Shown here: positions 23,663 to 33,486 of the stretch, piece by piece | How positions within the stretch are numbered: the stretch's first letter is position 1 | Layout of the letters: each line of letters opens with the position of its first letter | Source: JBBQLG01 sp964251665 | Lineage (GTDB): Bacteria > Bacteroidota > Bacteroidia > Cytophagales > Spirosomataceae | Assembly (NCBI GenBank): GCA_964251665.1 | Contig: CAXUKO010000007.1 | Span: 244,716-308,715, forward strand | Direction: 5' to 3' | Length of the DNA stretch: 64,000 nt | The notes under the pieces: generated by a model | The model's database searches: none | Told to the model about the DNA's origin: nothing | Seen by the model: the letters and a program-made list of their open reading frames with translations, nothing else | Translations under genes and position numbers: made by a program

Positions 23663-24925
23663 TTATTTGGTACCGTAGGCCCCTACATAGGCCGCCGGAG
23701 CCGGTGATTTGTAAGAGATGCCGTTCACCACCAGTCCGGCCGCGTACTGCGGCACGAAGGTCGTATTGCCTTTGGTCAGGGCCGGAGAGCCAGCCTGTAA
23801 GTGAAAATCCCAGGCCGGGTTATAGGTCTGATTCAGCGACGGGTTGTCGAGCGGGAAGTTCACGAATTTAGGGTCGTTTGTACCAACCGTGGTGCTGATA
23901 ACGTCGTTCGTTCCCGCTACAATCTCTGCCGTTGGCTGGAACTGCGTAACACCGGCTTGCGTGTAGCCATAGTAATAGTTGTTACTTACTTTAGTCCGGG
24001 AATCTTCTGGCAATTTCGGGTCGCGCTTAATGCCGAACCGGTCGTTTACCAGCAGGTTATTATATAGATCAGCCCGAACGCTGGCCTCCACCCAGATTGA
24101 CCCGCCTTTGATACTTGGCCGACGCCAGCCTGCGTTGACAATCGTATTGTTATAGGCTACCACATAGGCCTGGGGAGTACGGTCGCCCGCATTCGAGAGT
24201 TTCAGCGCGTTGGTATTCGGGCTATACACCAGGTTAAAGGCCACGTCAGCCTGCACCCCTGATTTAACATTAATGGCGTCGCCACCCGATACGCCCTGCG
24301 TGTAGATCACGTTATTGGCAATCAGTATCTTCCCACCCTCGAGGTAAAAACCGTCTTCATTCTGGTTGTTCAACCGGCTGTTAATAATTACCAGTTTCCC
24401 ATTTACATTCGAGTAGTACAGGGCGGGTACATGGCTACCGGCTGCTGCTTTATAAAGGCCCGCTTTTACGGATGGTGAGCTCTCAGTTGTTACCGCGCCA
24501 CCGTATTCCAGAATGGCGTTTTGCAGAATAATCTCTTCACTTTTTGGCCCGGCAATAATACCGCCCCACAGGCTGCCGAATTCGTTTTTAGCTACTTTCC
24601 ACGCGTCGGGCACGGTGAATTTTACCGGGCTGGCAGTCGAACCAAGCACGTACAGATTCCCTTTCACGATGAACTCCGGCTTTACTGTCGAGTCGCTGAA
24701 TACGACGTTCACTCCCTCCTGGATCGTCAGGGACTTTCCTTCGGCAATCTGGAGGTGATTGGTAATTTTGTACGTGCTTCCTTTCAGCCACACACCCGAT
24801 ACGTCCCCTCCTACGTTTTCCTGCGTTACCGGAGTCGGGACCGGTGTAGACGTTGTATCGTCTTTTGAGCTACAGCCCATCAGCACGGCAGCGAGCAAAG
24901 CAGTTGACAGAACTAAGTTTTTCAT
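23663..24925 (-). CDS. Right-handed beta-helix lipoprotein (420 aa)
   Basis: The lipoprotein signal MKNLVLSTALLAAVLMGCSS (Cys18) is followed by a Thr/Pro linker and then by repeated short strands typical of a right-handed parallel beta-helix: LTIQEGVNVVFSD, FIVKGNLYVLG, IILQNAILEYGG, LVIINSRLNNQNEDGFYLEG, ILIANNVIYTQG. Such folds occur in polysaccharide lyases and in surface binding proteins. I see no lyase catalytic signature, so a binding or structural role is as likely. Its place between a TonB receptor and a phytase suggests a surface partner of that receptor. Confidence 0.8.
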   Translation of the reverse strand: MKNLVLSTALLAAVLMGCSSKDDTTSTPVPTPVTQENVGGDVSGVWLKGSTYKITNHLQIAEGKSLTIQEGVNVVFSDSTVKPEFIVKGNLYVLGSTASPVKFTVPDAWKVAKNEFGSLWGGIIAGPKSEEIILQNAILEYGGAVTTESSPSVKAGLYKAAAGSHVPALYYSNVNGKLVIINSRLNNQNEDGFYLEGGKILIANNVIYTQGVSGGDAINVKSGVQADVAFNLVYSPNTNALKLSNAGDRTPQAYVVAYNNTIVNAGWRRPSIKGGSIWVEASVRADLYNNLLVNDRFGIKRDPKLPEDSRTKVSNNYYYGYTQAGVTQFQPTAEIVAGTNDVISTTVGTNDPKFVNFPLDNPSLNQTYNPAWDFHLQAGSPALTKGNTTFVPQYAAGLVVNGISYKSPAPAAYVGAYGTK

Positions 24926-24963
24926 GATTTTTAAGCGAGTTGTAAATTGACGTTAGGTATTGA

Positions 24964-27735
24964 TTATAGTTTGTAGCGCACGCCAAGCAGGTAGGATTGC
25001 TGGTGGTAATCGCGCCGAATCAGTGTTTTTCCCGAGGCTACATCCTGATACGGTATCCCTGCGTTTTTGGCATTGGCGTTCTTCACAAAGACTTCCGTTG
25101 GCGTATTGAGCAGGTTATTGGCTTTGGCGAAGAGGATAAATCCGTTACCCAGCCGTTTCTCCACGGAAGCATCCATCTGAACGAACCCCTTCTGCCAGAG
25201 ATCGTTATCTACGAACTGCGACACCGTATTGATGCGTTCGCCCGTGAAGCTGGCGGCCAACTGCCCATCCCAGCCGTGCTGCGTGTCTTTGTACAGCAGC
25301 GACAGGTTAGCGATATGTGCCGACTGACCGTAGAGCGGCCGGGACTGACTCACCGTAATTGTTTGCAGATCGCCAACCTCATTGCGGATACGCTTCGATT
25401 TTGGCGTGGTTATGTTGGAATTCGTGTAGGTGTAGTTGGCCTTAATACCCCACTGCCGGAAGTACTTGATGGCGTCGATCTCAATACCGTAATTGGTCGC
25501 CGTACCGAAGTTACCCGGTCCGTAATACAGGTCCTGCCCCCGGACGGCGTCCTTCTGTAGGGTGTATTCGATGGGATTCTGAATTTTCTTGTAGAAAACG
25601 CCCACCATAAACTGCTCCAGCGGACGCGGGAAAAACTCATAGCGCAGGTCAAGATTATCGGCGATGGCGCGTTTCAGATTCGGATTGCCGCGTTCCTGGT
25701 ATTCTTCGTTGACGATGCGGTACGGCACAATCTCGAAGAAACCCGGCCGGTTGAGCGACCGGAAATACGACGCCCGCAGGTTAGTCCGGGTGTCGGCTAA
25801 TCTGTAACGAAAGTGCAGGCTGGGCAGGTAATCCGTATAAAGCTGGCTGCCCGTCGGGAAGTCCTCGCCGATGGGAAACTTCATGGTGTATCCCTGGTTG
25901 GTATGTTCAACGCGCACCCCACCCACCACTTCAAGGGGTCGGTCAATGGTACGGAATTGCAAATACCCGGACGAGGTCTGCTCCGTTGCGTCGTAGTTCA
26001 GGGCCGACGCTACCGAGCCGAGCGGGTTCTGAACGATCCATTTAATCTGGTTGTAATCGGTAAAATCAGTGCCGTACTGAGCAAATACGTTCGCTGGACG
26101 AAGCTGGTAGTTATTGTAGAAATTGGTGCGCTGTTTATCCCGATATAAGCCGCCGATCATCCACTCGATGGGCAGGTTGGCTACGGCCCGGCGATACGTC
26201 AGATTAAGGTAGCCCGCCAGATCCTGATCGGAGTTATGGTCCCACCGGCGCGACCCGTCACTGACTGTCGTGCGGCTTTCCACAAAGCGTTGCCGTACCC
26301 CCAGCAGGGGCACATTTGTCTGATCGGGCACGTCGTTGGTCGCTTTAGAGTACACCGCCGACCATTGCGCCGTAAGATCGTCTGCCAGTTGATGCGTCCC
26401 CTGGAGGGTGCTGGTAAAAATCTGCTGCTTCGTCAGCCGCGACCGGGTCGCAAAGCCAAGTGACGCATTGCCAAGTTCAGGACTGTAGCCACCAATGCCC
26501 AGTTCGGTCGACTTCGTTTCCCGGATTTGTGCATTGGTCAGGTTAATGAAGGCATTATACCACTGTAATTTCGTCCGGTCCGAGAGCCGAAAATCCAGTT
26601 TGCTGTGCAGGCCGTAGCGGGTTTGCCGCTCCGAATACTGCCGGTCGCTGAGGTTGGTCAGCACCGTACCCCGCAGCGTATCCACCACATCGCCATTAAA
26701 AAACAGGCTGTTGCTGCCCCGGTAGGTATTCTGAAAACTTCCGGCCAGCATGACGCCCAGCCGCTGATTCAGGAACCGGTCGCCGATGGCAAAGCCGCCA
26801 ATCAGGTTCGGGGCTGGTTTACCCGTTTTGTAGGTTGTGGGAGCCGTATTGAAATCGCCCGGTGTAGCGCTGTACTGATTGCCACGCTGCTCGTAGGGTG
26901 ATCTGGCGTTGATGTTGCCGGTATTAAAACTGGTAAAGTCCCGGTTCAGAAACAGCCCTGAATAACCCGTGGCGAGGTTCGCCTGTGCCGTCCGGTGGCT
27001 TGGGGCATCTTTCATCACGAGGTTCACTGCCCCCCCGATGGCGTCGCCCTCCTGACTCGGAATCAGGGCTTTATACACTTCCAGCCGGTCCAGCAGTTCA
27101 GACGGAAAAATATCGAGTGGCACGTAGCGGTAGCGGTTATCCGGGCTGGGGATTTTTACGCCGTTTACCAGCGTGTAGTTGTACCGCTTGTCCATCCCGC
27201 GTAGAATAGCGTACTGTCCGTCGCCATTGCTGTTGCGCTCGATGGAGATGCCGGACACACGCTGAATGACGTTGGCAACGGTCAGATCGGGCGACAACTC
27301 GATGCTCCGTCCCGATACAATGTTGGTAACCTGCGGGGCCGTGCGTTCAAAATCGCGGGCTGTGTTTTCGCTGGAACCATCGCGTTTACCAACTACCGTT
27401 ACTTCGGTGAGGGAACGGGCATCGGCCGATTCCAAAGCAAAATCGACAGTTACGTCTCCCTGTCCTATGGTAACCTCCTTAACAATGGCTTTGTACGTGA
27501 TGTAGCTAATCCGAATTTGATACGTGCCGGGCTTTACGTTCCGAATTACATATGAGCCATCCAGCCCGGAGACATCATTTTGGTTTGTATTACCTAACAT
27601 CAGCGCGGCACCAATCACGGCCTCGCCCGTTGCGGCATCCACAACCCGGCCTTTTATCGTGCCTGCGAGCCCATAGAGGGAGAGGAAAAGCAGGCAGGTA
27701 AACAGTGAGCAGCCTTTTTTTAGCATTGTTGGCAT
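24964..27735 (-). CDS. TonB-dependent outer-membrane receptor with carboxypeptidase-like N-terminal domain (923 aa)
   Basis: After a signal peptide (LFTCLLFLSLYGLAG) comes a carboxypeptidase-regulatory-like beta-sandwich (GTIKGRVVDAATGEAVIGAALM; residues about 25-110). A plug domain follows (about 135-235; TVANVIQRVSGISIERN, then GDGQYAILRGMDKRY), then a 22-strand barrel ending GVRYKL. There is no SusD gene next to it, so it is not a SusC-type glycan porin pair. With the downstream phytase it may import a phosphate-containing compound or chelate; this is inference. The ATG at 27726 is an alternative start. A direct repeat resembling a Pho box lies 83-99 bases upstream. Confidence 0.93.
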   Translation of the reverse strand: MPTMLKKGCSLFTCLLFLSLYGLAGTIKGRVVDAATGEAVIGAALMLGNTNQNDVSGLDGSYVIRNVKPGTYQIRISYITYKAIVKEVTIGQGDVTVDFALESADARSLTEVTVVGKRDGSSENTARDFERTAPQVTNIVSGRSIELSPDLTVANVIQRVSGISIERNSNGDGQYAILRGMDKRYNYTLVNGVKIPSPDNRYRYVPLDIFPSELLDRLEVYKALIPSQEGDAIGGAVNLVMKDAPSHRTAQANLATGYSGLFLNRDFTSFNTGNINARSPYEQRGNQYSATPGDFNTAPTTYKTGKPAPNLIGGFAIGDRFLNQRLGVMLAGSFQNTYRGSNSLFFNGDVVDTLRGTVLTNLSDRQYSERQTRYGLHSKLDFRLSDRTKLQWYNAFINLTNAQIRETKSTELGIGGYSPELGNASLGFATRSRLTKQQIFTSTLQGTHQLADDLTAQWSAVYSKATNDVPDQTNVPLLGVRQRFVESRTTVSDGSRRWDHNSDQDLAGYLNLTYRRAVANLPIEWMIGGLYRDKQRTNFYNNYQLRPANVFAQYGTDFTDYNQIKWIVQNPLGSVASALNYDATEQTSSGYLQFRTIDRPLEVVGGVRVEHTNQGYTMKFPIGEDFPTGSQLYTDYLPSLHFRYRLADTRTNLRASYFRSLNRPGFFEIVPYRIVNEEYQERGNPNLKRAIADNLDLRYEFFPRPLEQFMVGVFYKKIQNPIEYTLQKDAVRGQDLYYGPGNFGTATNYGIEIDAIKYFRQWGIKANYTYTNSNITTPKSKRIRNEVGDLQTITVSQSRPLYGQSAHIANLSLLYKDTQHGWDGQLAASFTGERINTVSQFVDNDLWQKGFVQMDASVEKRLGNGFILFAKANNLLNTPTEVFVKNANAKNAGIPYQDVASGKTLIRRDYHQQSYLLGVRYKL

Positions 27736-28242
27736 CCGTATTTTTTGACGGTGCGAAGGTCAGCTAAAACCGGGCAGACGGGCAAGTCAAGACCGTAAGC
27801 AAAAAGGCAACAACGCCTTAACAGGTGTTAACAGACAGGCAACAAGGCAATTTTATCGCCCACAATTGGCTGATAATCAATGATATGAAATTCCACTTTC
27901 CAGCCATTATCATTGTGTTACCGTAACATTACCCAAATGTGATGCGCCGTTAACCCTGGCGTGGGTTTAGTACAGCCAGTTGCCCGACCTAGTCTGATTT
28001 CTGCTCTGTTTTCATACCCGTTGCCGCAACCTGCCTATAGGCCTACCTGAGTTACTGTGTTTGGCTACTGTATTCCCTACACCCGTTTACCTTTCGATTT
28101 CACAATCTTATGGTCACTAAAGTAGACAAGTCTACTCCTTGTCCTTTTGATAGAAGCTGTTAGAGGGGTGAACCCCTCCAGTCGGCTATTTTGCGACATT
28201 CCGGGAATATCCCTTTAGTACATTATCTGAATACAACTCCTT
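27736..28242. promoter_or_regulatory. Divergent regulatory region between TonB receptor and isomerase genes
   Basis: These 507 bases hold no gene. Signals seen: TTAACAG twice at 27818-27824 and 27828-27834; a TGTTAC-C-GTAACA dyad at 27916-27928; AGTAGAC-AA-GTCTACT at 28121-28136; and GAGGGGT-GA-ACCCCTC at 28163-28178. The first pair resembles PhoP/PhoB-type direct repeats and lies on the receptor side. The others have no assigned partner. Confidence 0.45.
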
Positions 28243-29079
28243 ATGAAAACGAGACGCAATTTTTTGAAAGTATCCGGTTGCCTGGCAGCCACTGCCCTGC
28301 TCACCCCCAACCGGCTGCAAGCCGCCAAAGTGAAAAATGTAGGCATCCAATTATACACAGTTCGCAAAGAACTGCTGGCCGATGCACCAGGCACCCTAAA
28401 CCAGTTGGCCAAAATTGGCTATAAAGAACTGGAGTCAGCCCGGAGTGATAAGGGCAATTTTTACGGTTTACAGCCCAAGGAAATCAAAAAGATTGCGGGT
28501 GATTTAGGTATGACCGTACGTAGTGGCCACGTCCATATTGATAATGATTTCCAAAAATCAATCGACATGGCCGCCGAAGCCGGACAGTCCTATCTGGTAT
28601 GTTCATCGCTGCCATCGGAGGGACAGACGGTTGCCAACTACCAGCGCTGCGCCGATACGTTTAACAAAGCGGCCGAGGCCTGCAAAAAAGCCAACCTCAT
28701 CTTCGGCTACCACAACCATGAGTACGAGTTCGAGAAAGCCGACGGTCAGGTACTGTACGATATTCTGCTGGACCGCACCGACCCGAATCTGGTAAAAATG
28801 GAAATGGACCTGGGCTGGGTCATTGTTACGGGGAACGATCCGCTGGCGTATTTCAAAAAGTATCCGGGTCGTTTTCCGCTTTGGCACCTCAAAGACATGG
28901 ACAAGGTCAAAAAGGAGAGCACCGAATTTGGCAAGGGGCAGATCAACGTCAAGCAGATGCTCCAGAACATGGATAAGGCTGGTGTGAAATATTTCTTTGT
29001 GGAACAGGAAGAATACCCCCATACAGCTCTGGAAAGCGCGAAATACGATTTTGACTACTTAGCCAAACTCGACTACTAA
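28243..29079 (+). CDS. Sugar phosphate isomerase/epimerase with Tat signal (278 aa)
   Basis: A twin-arginine signal, RRNFLKVSG plus a hydrophobic stretch ending LQAAK, directs folded export, which suits an enzyme that binds a metal. The mature part is the xylose-isomerase-like TIM barrel: NVGIQLYTVRKELL, FGYHNHEYEF (near residue 165), LWHLKDMDK and FVEQEEYP. It is a paralogue of the proteins at 1 and 38948. Members of this family act on keto- and aldo-sugars, and exported copies often accompany 3-keto-glycoside enzymes. The specific reaction is not visible. A terminator follows at 29094. Confidence 0.92.
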   Translation: MKTRRNFLKVSGCLAATALLTPNRLQAAKVKNVGIQLYTVRKELLADAPGTLNQLAKIGYKELESARSDKGNFYGLQPKEIKKIAGDLGMTVRSGHVHIDNDFQKSIDMAAEAGQSYLVCSSLPSEGQTVANYQRCADTFNKAAEACKKANLIFGYHNHEYEFEKADGQVLYDILLDRTDPNLVKMEMDLGWVIVTGNDPLAYFKKYPGRFPLWHLKDMDKVKKESTEFGKGQINVKQMLQNMDKAGVKYFFVEQEEYPHTALESAKYDFDYLAKLDY

Positions 29080-29093
29080 CTGAGTGACAATTG

Positions 29094-29124
29094 CAAAAGC
29101 CGGAGCGTAATGTTCCGGCTTTTG
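29094..29124 (+). terminator. Terminator after the Tat-exported isomerase gene
   Basis: CAAAAGCCGGA (29094-29104) pairs with TCCGGCTTTTG (29114-29124) around nine bases. The right arm ends in a T-run, 15 bases after the stop codon. Confidence 0.8.
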
Positions 29125-29237
29125 TACTGATTCACCATCCCTACTGATGTCAAAATACTACTGCACATTTATTTGCTGTTCCGGCATTGGCGCATGAAAC
29201 AGCCTGTCTATCAATTACTCAATGCGTTTAAAAAGCA

Positions 29238-32200
29238 ATGAAAAGTCCATCCCGTTCATTCGTTAGTTCAGTAGGCAGTGCCCTGCTGCTCCTGTTCTTA
29301 ACCGGCTGGCATAGCCGAAAAGACGATAAGCTGCTTATTTTCCTGAAAAACAGCAGCAATCAGCCTGCGGCTACCGTGGCCGCCACTACGTTGCTGGCCC
29401 TTGTCGGGCAAAACGGTATCGATGCCGACACAACCAGCAGCCTGGCTTTTATAACTGAGGACTCCCTAAAAAACTACAGGACCCTTATCTTCCTCCAAAC
29501 GTCGCCCGATGTGCTGGACACCTGGCAGCAGAACGACGTCGAACGGTTTGTGCAGGCCGGTGGTGGACTGGGTGTCGTTAATGCGGGTGGGTTCACGACC
29601 TACCAGTGGTCTTGGTATAACGATATGCTGGCGGGTGGCAACAAACCCGCCGATGCCAACAAGCCGGTGTTCTGGACGAAGACCTACGACGGTGGCCCCG
29701 TATTTTATGCCGCTGCCGGTAACCTCGCCGACCCAACGCTGGCCAAACAGGTACTGGACGGTCTGAAGCAGTCGATGTCAACCTCAGCCCTGAACTACAG
29801 GGAAGCACATACGGCTCGGACACCCGAAGAAAATCGCTTTACGTCGACGGTGCTCGACTCATTCATGGAAGAGCCCATCGAGATGGAGATTATGTCCGAT
29901 AACCGGGTGCTGTTTATTGAGCGTCGGGGTAACATCAAGCTTTACGACCCGGCAGCCAAGGCCACCAGAGTCATCAACAAACTCCCTGTTCACCTCACCG
30001 GCAATTACGAAGACGGCCTGCTGGGGATGGAACTGGACCCAAAATTCGAGAACAATCACTTCGTTTATCTCTACTATTCGCCCGTTGGCACCCAGTCCGT
30101 GCAGAACCTGTCGCGCTTTCTGTTCACCGGCGACAGTTTGCAAATGAGTTCAGAGAAGGTTGTTTTACAGGTGCCGGTGCAGCGCGAAACCTGCTGCCAC
30201 TCGGCGGGTAATGTCTACTTCGGACCAGATGGATTGCTGTATCTGTCAACGGGAGACAACACCAGTTCGAAAGAATCGGACGGCTTCTCCCCCCTCGATG
30301 AACGGCCGGGTCGGGGTCCGTTCGACTCCCAGAAATCGTCGGGTAACACAAACGATCTGCGCGGTAAAATACTGCGGGTATCGGTCAAAGACGACGGCTC
30401 CTACTCCATTCCCGACGGTAACCTGTTCCCGAAGGATGGCTCGGCGGGGCGTCCTGAGATTTACGTGATGGGAGCCCGCAACCCGTACCGGATCACGGTC
30501 GATAAGCGCGGTTTTCTGTACTGGGGCGATGTTGGCCCCGATGGCGGGGTAGCCAGCGAACGTGGCCCCAAGAGCCAGGATGAGTGGAATCAGGCCCGCA
30601 AGCCGGGCAATTTCGGCTGGCCCTATTTCGTGGGCGACAACAAACCCTACGCCGATTTCGACTTTGCCACTAACAAGTCCGGTCCACTTTTCGACCCGGC
30701 CCGACCCGTTAACGAATCACCGAATAACACTGGTGCCAAGGTGCTGCCACCCGCGCAAAAAGCCATGATCTGGTATCCTTACGATAAATCAGCCGAGTTT
30801 CCGATGCTGGGCATTGGTTCACGCAGCGCGATGGCCGGACCGTTCTATTACCAGAATGACTACAAAAAATCGGACGTCCGCTTCCCGGCTTATTATACCA
30901 ACAAAATGTTCATCTACGAATGGGCACGGAGTTGGATCAAGGTACTGTCGTTCAACGATGCGGGTGATTTAATGAAGATTGAGCCTTTTCTGCCGACCAC
31001 GTTTATCTCCAAACCCATCGACATGAAGTTCGGACGGGACGGGGCCATGTACGTGCTGGCCTATGGCGCGAATTATTTTGCGCGCAATCCTGATTCACAA
31101 CTCGTTCGGATCGAGTACTCGGAAGGAAACCGTCGCCCAATCGCTAAAATCAGTGCTTCTAAAACGGTGGGTGCTGCTCCGTTAACGGCTAAACTGTCGG
31201 CCAGCGCGTCATTTGATTATGACCGGGGCGATAAGATCACCTATGCCTGGGAGTCCGGCAACGGTCAGAAATCAACCGCCGTCGCGCCCACGTTTACCTA
31301 CGCTAAACCGGGGATGTACCACGCCAAACTGACCGTTATCGATGCTGAAGGGCAGCGTTCTACGGTAGAGCAACCCATTAAAGTGGGTAATGAAACACCA
31401 CAGGTAACCATTGCCCTGCGCGGCAACCGGTCGTTCTATTTCGAGAAAATGCCCCTGATCTATACAGTTAGCGTGCGCGATAAGGAAGACGGCAGCCTCG
31501 CCAAAGGCATCCTGCCCCGCCAGGTGAAGTTTGCCGTTGATTACCTCGCTCAGGGAAAAGACCTCGCCTTACTGACGACCAATAGCCAGAGCATCGGCGA
31601 CGTTGGTGCAAAATACATCCAGGGCAAAAACCTGCTGACCAACAGTGATTGTAAATCCTGCCATGCGCTCAACGTGAAATCCATCGGGCCAAGCCTGATG
31701 GACGTGTCAAAACGCTACAGCAGCGCGGGGGAATACGCCGTGCCGATGCTGGCTAAAAAAGTGATTACGGGTGGTAATGGTAACTGGGGTAAGAACGTGA
31801 TGTCGGCGCATCCGCAGCATACCGAAGCTGAAACGGGCGAGATGGTTCGGTATATTCTGTCGCTCACCGATGACGGTACCAAACGCCTGCCCCTTCAGGG
31901 AACGTACACCCCCAACCCGCCAGCCGGGAGCACCGAAGAAGGCAGTTACGTAATCTCAGCCAGTTACACGGATAAGGGCAATGCGTTTACCGGCCCATTA
32001 ACGGCGCGAAAACTTATCATCCTGCGCAACCCGCGCGTACAGGCCGAGTCGTTCACCCTGTCGGCCAACGTCGACCGGAAACACCAGGACGGCAGCGATC
32101 AGTCGTGGGTGGGTGATATCAAAGATGGGTCGTACATCGGCTTTACAGACATTGACCTGACGGGCATCAGTAAAGTATCGTTTAACGTAGCGGCAATGCC

Positions 32201-32444
32201 TTCGCGCGGTGGCCGGATTGATATTCATACCGGTTCGCCAACCGGTAAACTGATTGGCACGGCCACGGTATCTCCGCTGTCAGAAGCCAATGCGGGCAAC
32301 CGAAAGGGGCCTCAGTGGCAAACGGTCTCCGCGCCGATCACGAATGCGGACGGGTCAGGTGACTTGTTCTTTGTTTTTCACAACGATCAGGTGAAAGACA
32401 GGAATCTGCTCATTCTGGATTGGCTACAGTTCGGTAAGCCGTAG
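29238..32444 (+). CDS. Five-domain periplasmic protein: ThuA-like, sugar dehydrogenase propeller, PKD, cytochrome c, CBM (1068 aa)
   Basis: An N-terminal signal anchor is followed by a ThuA-like domain (about 30-190; FVQAGGGLGVVNAGG). Next is a glucose/sorbosone-dehydrogenase-type beta-propeller (about 195-640; GLLGMELDPKFENNHFVYLYY, GPDGLLYLSTGDN, ARNPYRITVD), then a PKD domain (about 645-730; FDYDRGDKITYAWESGNG). A class I cytochrome c follows (haem site C805KSCH809, likely distal Met855), then a C-terminal carbohydrate-binding module of CBM6 type (about 940-1067; GSYIGFTDIDLTGI). It could bind a glycan, oxidise the sugar and pass electrons to its own haem. Propellers of this group normally use PQQ; cofactor use here is unproven. 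Confidence 0.9.
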   Translation: MKSPSRSFVSSVGSALLLLFLTGWHSRKDDKLLIFLKNSSNQPAATVAATTLLALVGQNGIDADTTSSLAFITEDSLKNYRTLIFLQTSPDVLDTWQQNDVERFVQAGGGLGVVNAGGFTTYQWSWYNDMLAGGNKPADANKPVFWTKTYDGGPVFYAAAGNLADPTLAKQVLDGLKQSMSTSALNYREAHTARTPEENRFTSTVLDSFMEEPIEMEIMSDNRVLFIERRGNIKLYDPAAKATRVINKLPVHLTGNYEDGLLGMELDPKFENNHFVYLYYSPVGTQSVQNLSRFLFTGDSLQMSSEKVVLQVPVQRETCCHSAGNVYFGPDGLLYLSTGDNTSSKESDGFSPLDERPGRGPFDSQKSSGNTNDLRGKILRVSVKDDGSYSIPDGNLFPKDGSAGRPEIYVMGARNPYRITVDKRGFLYWGDVGPDGGVASERGPKSQDEWNQARKPGNFGWPYFVGDNKPYADFDFATNKSGPLFDPARPVNESPNNTGAKVLPPAQKAMIWYPYDKSAEFPMLGIGSRSAMAGPFYYQNDYKKSDVRFPAYYTNKMFIYEWARSWIKVLSFNDAGDLMKIEPFLPTTFISKPIDMKFGRDGAMYVLAYGANYFARNPDSQLVRIEYSEGNRRPIAKISASKTVGAAPLTAKLSASASFDYDRGDKITYAWESGNGQKSTAVAPTFTYAKPGMYHAKLTVIDAEGQRSTVEQPIKVGNETPQVTIALRGNRSFYFEKMPLIYTVSVRDKEDGSLAKGILPRQVKFAVDYLAQGKDLALLTTNSQSIGDVGAKYIQGKNLLTNSDCKSCHALNVKSIGPSLMDVSKRYSSAGEYAVPMLAKKVITGGNGNWGKNVMSAHPQHTEAETGEMVRYILSLTDDGTKRLPLQGTYTPNPPAGSTEEGSYVISASYTDKGNAFTGPLTARKLIILRNPRVQAESFTLSANVDRKHQDGSDQSWVGDIKDGSYIGFTDIDLTGISKVSFNVAAMPSRGGRIDIHTGSPTGKLIGTATVSPLSEANAGNRKGPQWQTVSAPITNADGSGDLFFVFHNDQVKDRNLLILDWLQFGKP

Positions 32445-32473
32445 TTCGATCACCTATAGTCGTACTTTCTTAA

Positions 32474-32515
32474 ACCAGTGAAATGATACAGTCTCTATCG
32501 TATCAGTTCACTGGT
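32474..32515 (+). terminator. Hairpin after the five-domain gene
   Basis: ACCAGTGAAATGATAC (32474-32489) pairs with 32500-32515 with one mismatch, loop of ten bases, 30 bases after the stop codon. No long T-run follows, so termination is likely but not certain. Confidence 0.55.
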
Positions 32516-32655
32516 CAAACCACCGTTAAAACCACCGTACATATGCTTAAGTAATGATAGATGGGCGCAGGTTTTGTATTATACTTTGTTAAGGCTGTGT
32601 TTTAATTAGAAGCCTGTAATAGCCTACATTAGCGTTTTGTAACTACCCTTTCCCT

Positions 32656-33294
32656 ATGCAGACCAAAATTCTTTCGTTTCTGGCCTTTGCCATTGCCCTG
32701 ACAATCAGTTTCGCCCCCACTAAAAAAATCGGCGTTTTTCAGAAAAATCAGGATATTGGTGCCCCTAAACTTGCTGGTGCATCAGCGTTTGATTCAAAAA
32801 CTGACGAATACCGGTTAAAAGGCTCCGGGTATAACATCTGGTTTGAACGCGACGAATTTCAATACCTCTTTAAAAAGTTGAGTGGCGACTTCACCGTCAC
32901 CGCCGACTTTGAATTTGTCGGGGCCGGGAAAGACCCGCACCGGAAAGTGGGCTGGATGGTGCGGGAATCAATGGACGATAACGCGTCGCACATCAGCGCG
33001 GTCGATCATGGCGATGGTCTGACGGTATTGCAGTGGCGGGTGAAGAAAGGCATGGCCATGCGCGACCCGGAAGATGAGATTTTCAGCAAGGAGAAGAACA
33101 TTCAGACCATTCAAATGGAGCGCAAAGGCAATGAGTACACCATGCGCGTCGCCAAAAAAGGGGAGCCGCTGCAAGTCGTCGGTTCGCATACGATGGACAA
33201 TCTGCCGAAGCAGGTGATGGTGGGCTTGTACATCTGTTCGCACAATCCGGCGGTGGTGGAAGAAGCCATCGTTCGCAACGTACAGATCAAGTAG
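32656..33294 (+). CDS. DUF1349-like exported concanavalin-fold protein (212 aa)
   Basis: A signal peptide (IALTISFAPT region, about residues 1-22) precedes a beta-sandwich with DUF1349-type pieces: GSGYNIWFERDEFQYLFKKL, DFTVTADFEFVG, HRKVGWMVRESMDDNASHIS and VMVGLYICSHNP. Relatives are frequently labelled TolR-like biopolymer transporters in databases, but nothing here looks like TolR: there is no membrane anchor with a helper domain. A sugar-binding or secreted accessory role fits the fold and the neighbouring glycoside hydrolase. It stands alone, with copy 3 of the TGTCATCC hairpin 57 bases after the stop. Confidence 0.78.
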   Translation: MQTKILSFLAFAIALTISFAPTKKIGVFQKNQDIGAPKLAGASAFDSKTDEYRLKGSGYNIWFERDEFQYLFKKLSGDFTVTADFEFVGAGKDPHRKVGWMVRESMDDNASHISAVDHGDGLTVLQWRVKKGMAMRDPEDEIFSKEKNIQTIQMERKGNEYTMRVAKKGEPLQVVGSHTMDNLPKQVMVGLYICSHNPAVVEEAIVRNVQIK

Positions 33295-33350
33295 GAGAAT
33301 GAAGCTGGTTGGTCTTATAAAATTATTCCTTTGAAGTTTGTCAGACTGTA

Positions 33351-33423
33351 TTTTGTCATCCTGAGGGACGAAGGATCTTAGCTACCAAATCGCTAAGATC
33401 CTTCGTCCCTCAGGATGACAAAA
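33351..33423. repeat. TGTCATCC hairpin, copy 3 (32-bp stem)
   Basis: Arms 33351-33382 and 33392-33423 are perfectly complementary, loop TACCAAATC. The variable five bases are GGGAC paired with GTCCC. The loop has the same orientation as copy 1. It lies between the plus-strand DUF1349 and GH2 genes. Confidence 0.9.
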
Positions 33424-33486
33424 CACAGGCGGACAAAAATCAAAATCATAAAAAGAGTCAATTCTTCTCCTGCCTAACGACCTTTC

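Noticed and set aside
32656..33294. TolR-like transporter label for the DUF1349-type protein
   Set aside because: There is no N-terminal membrane anchor with a TolR periplasmic domain; it is a signal peptide plus beta-sandwich.
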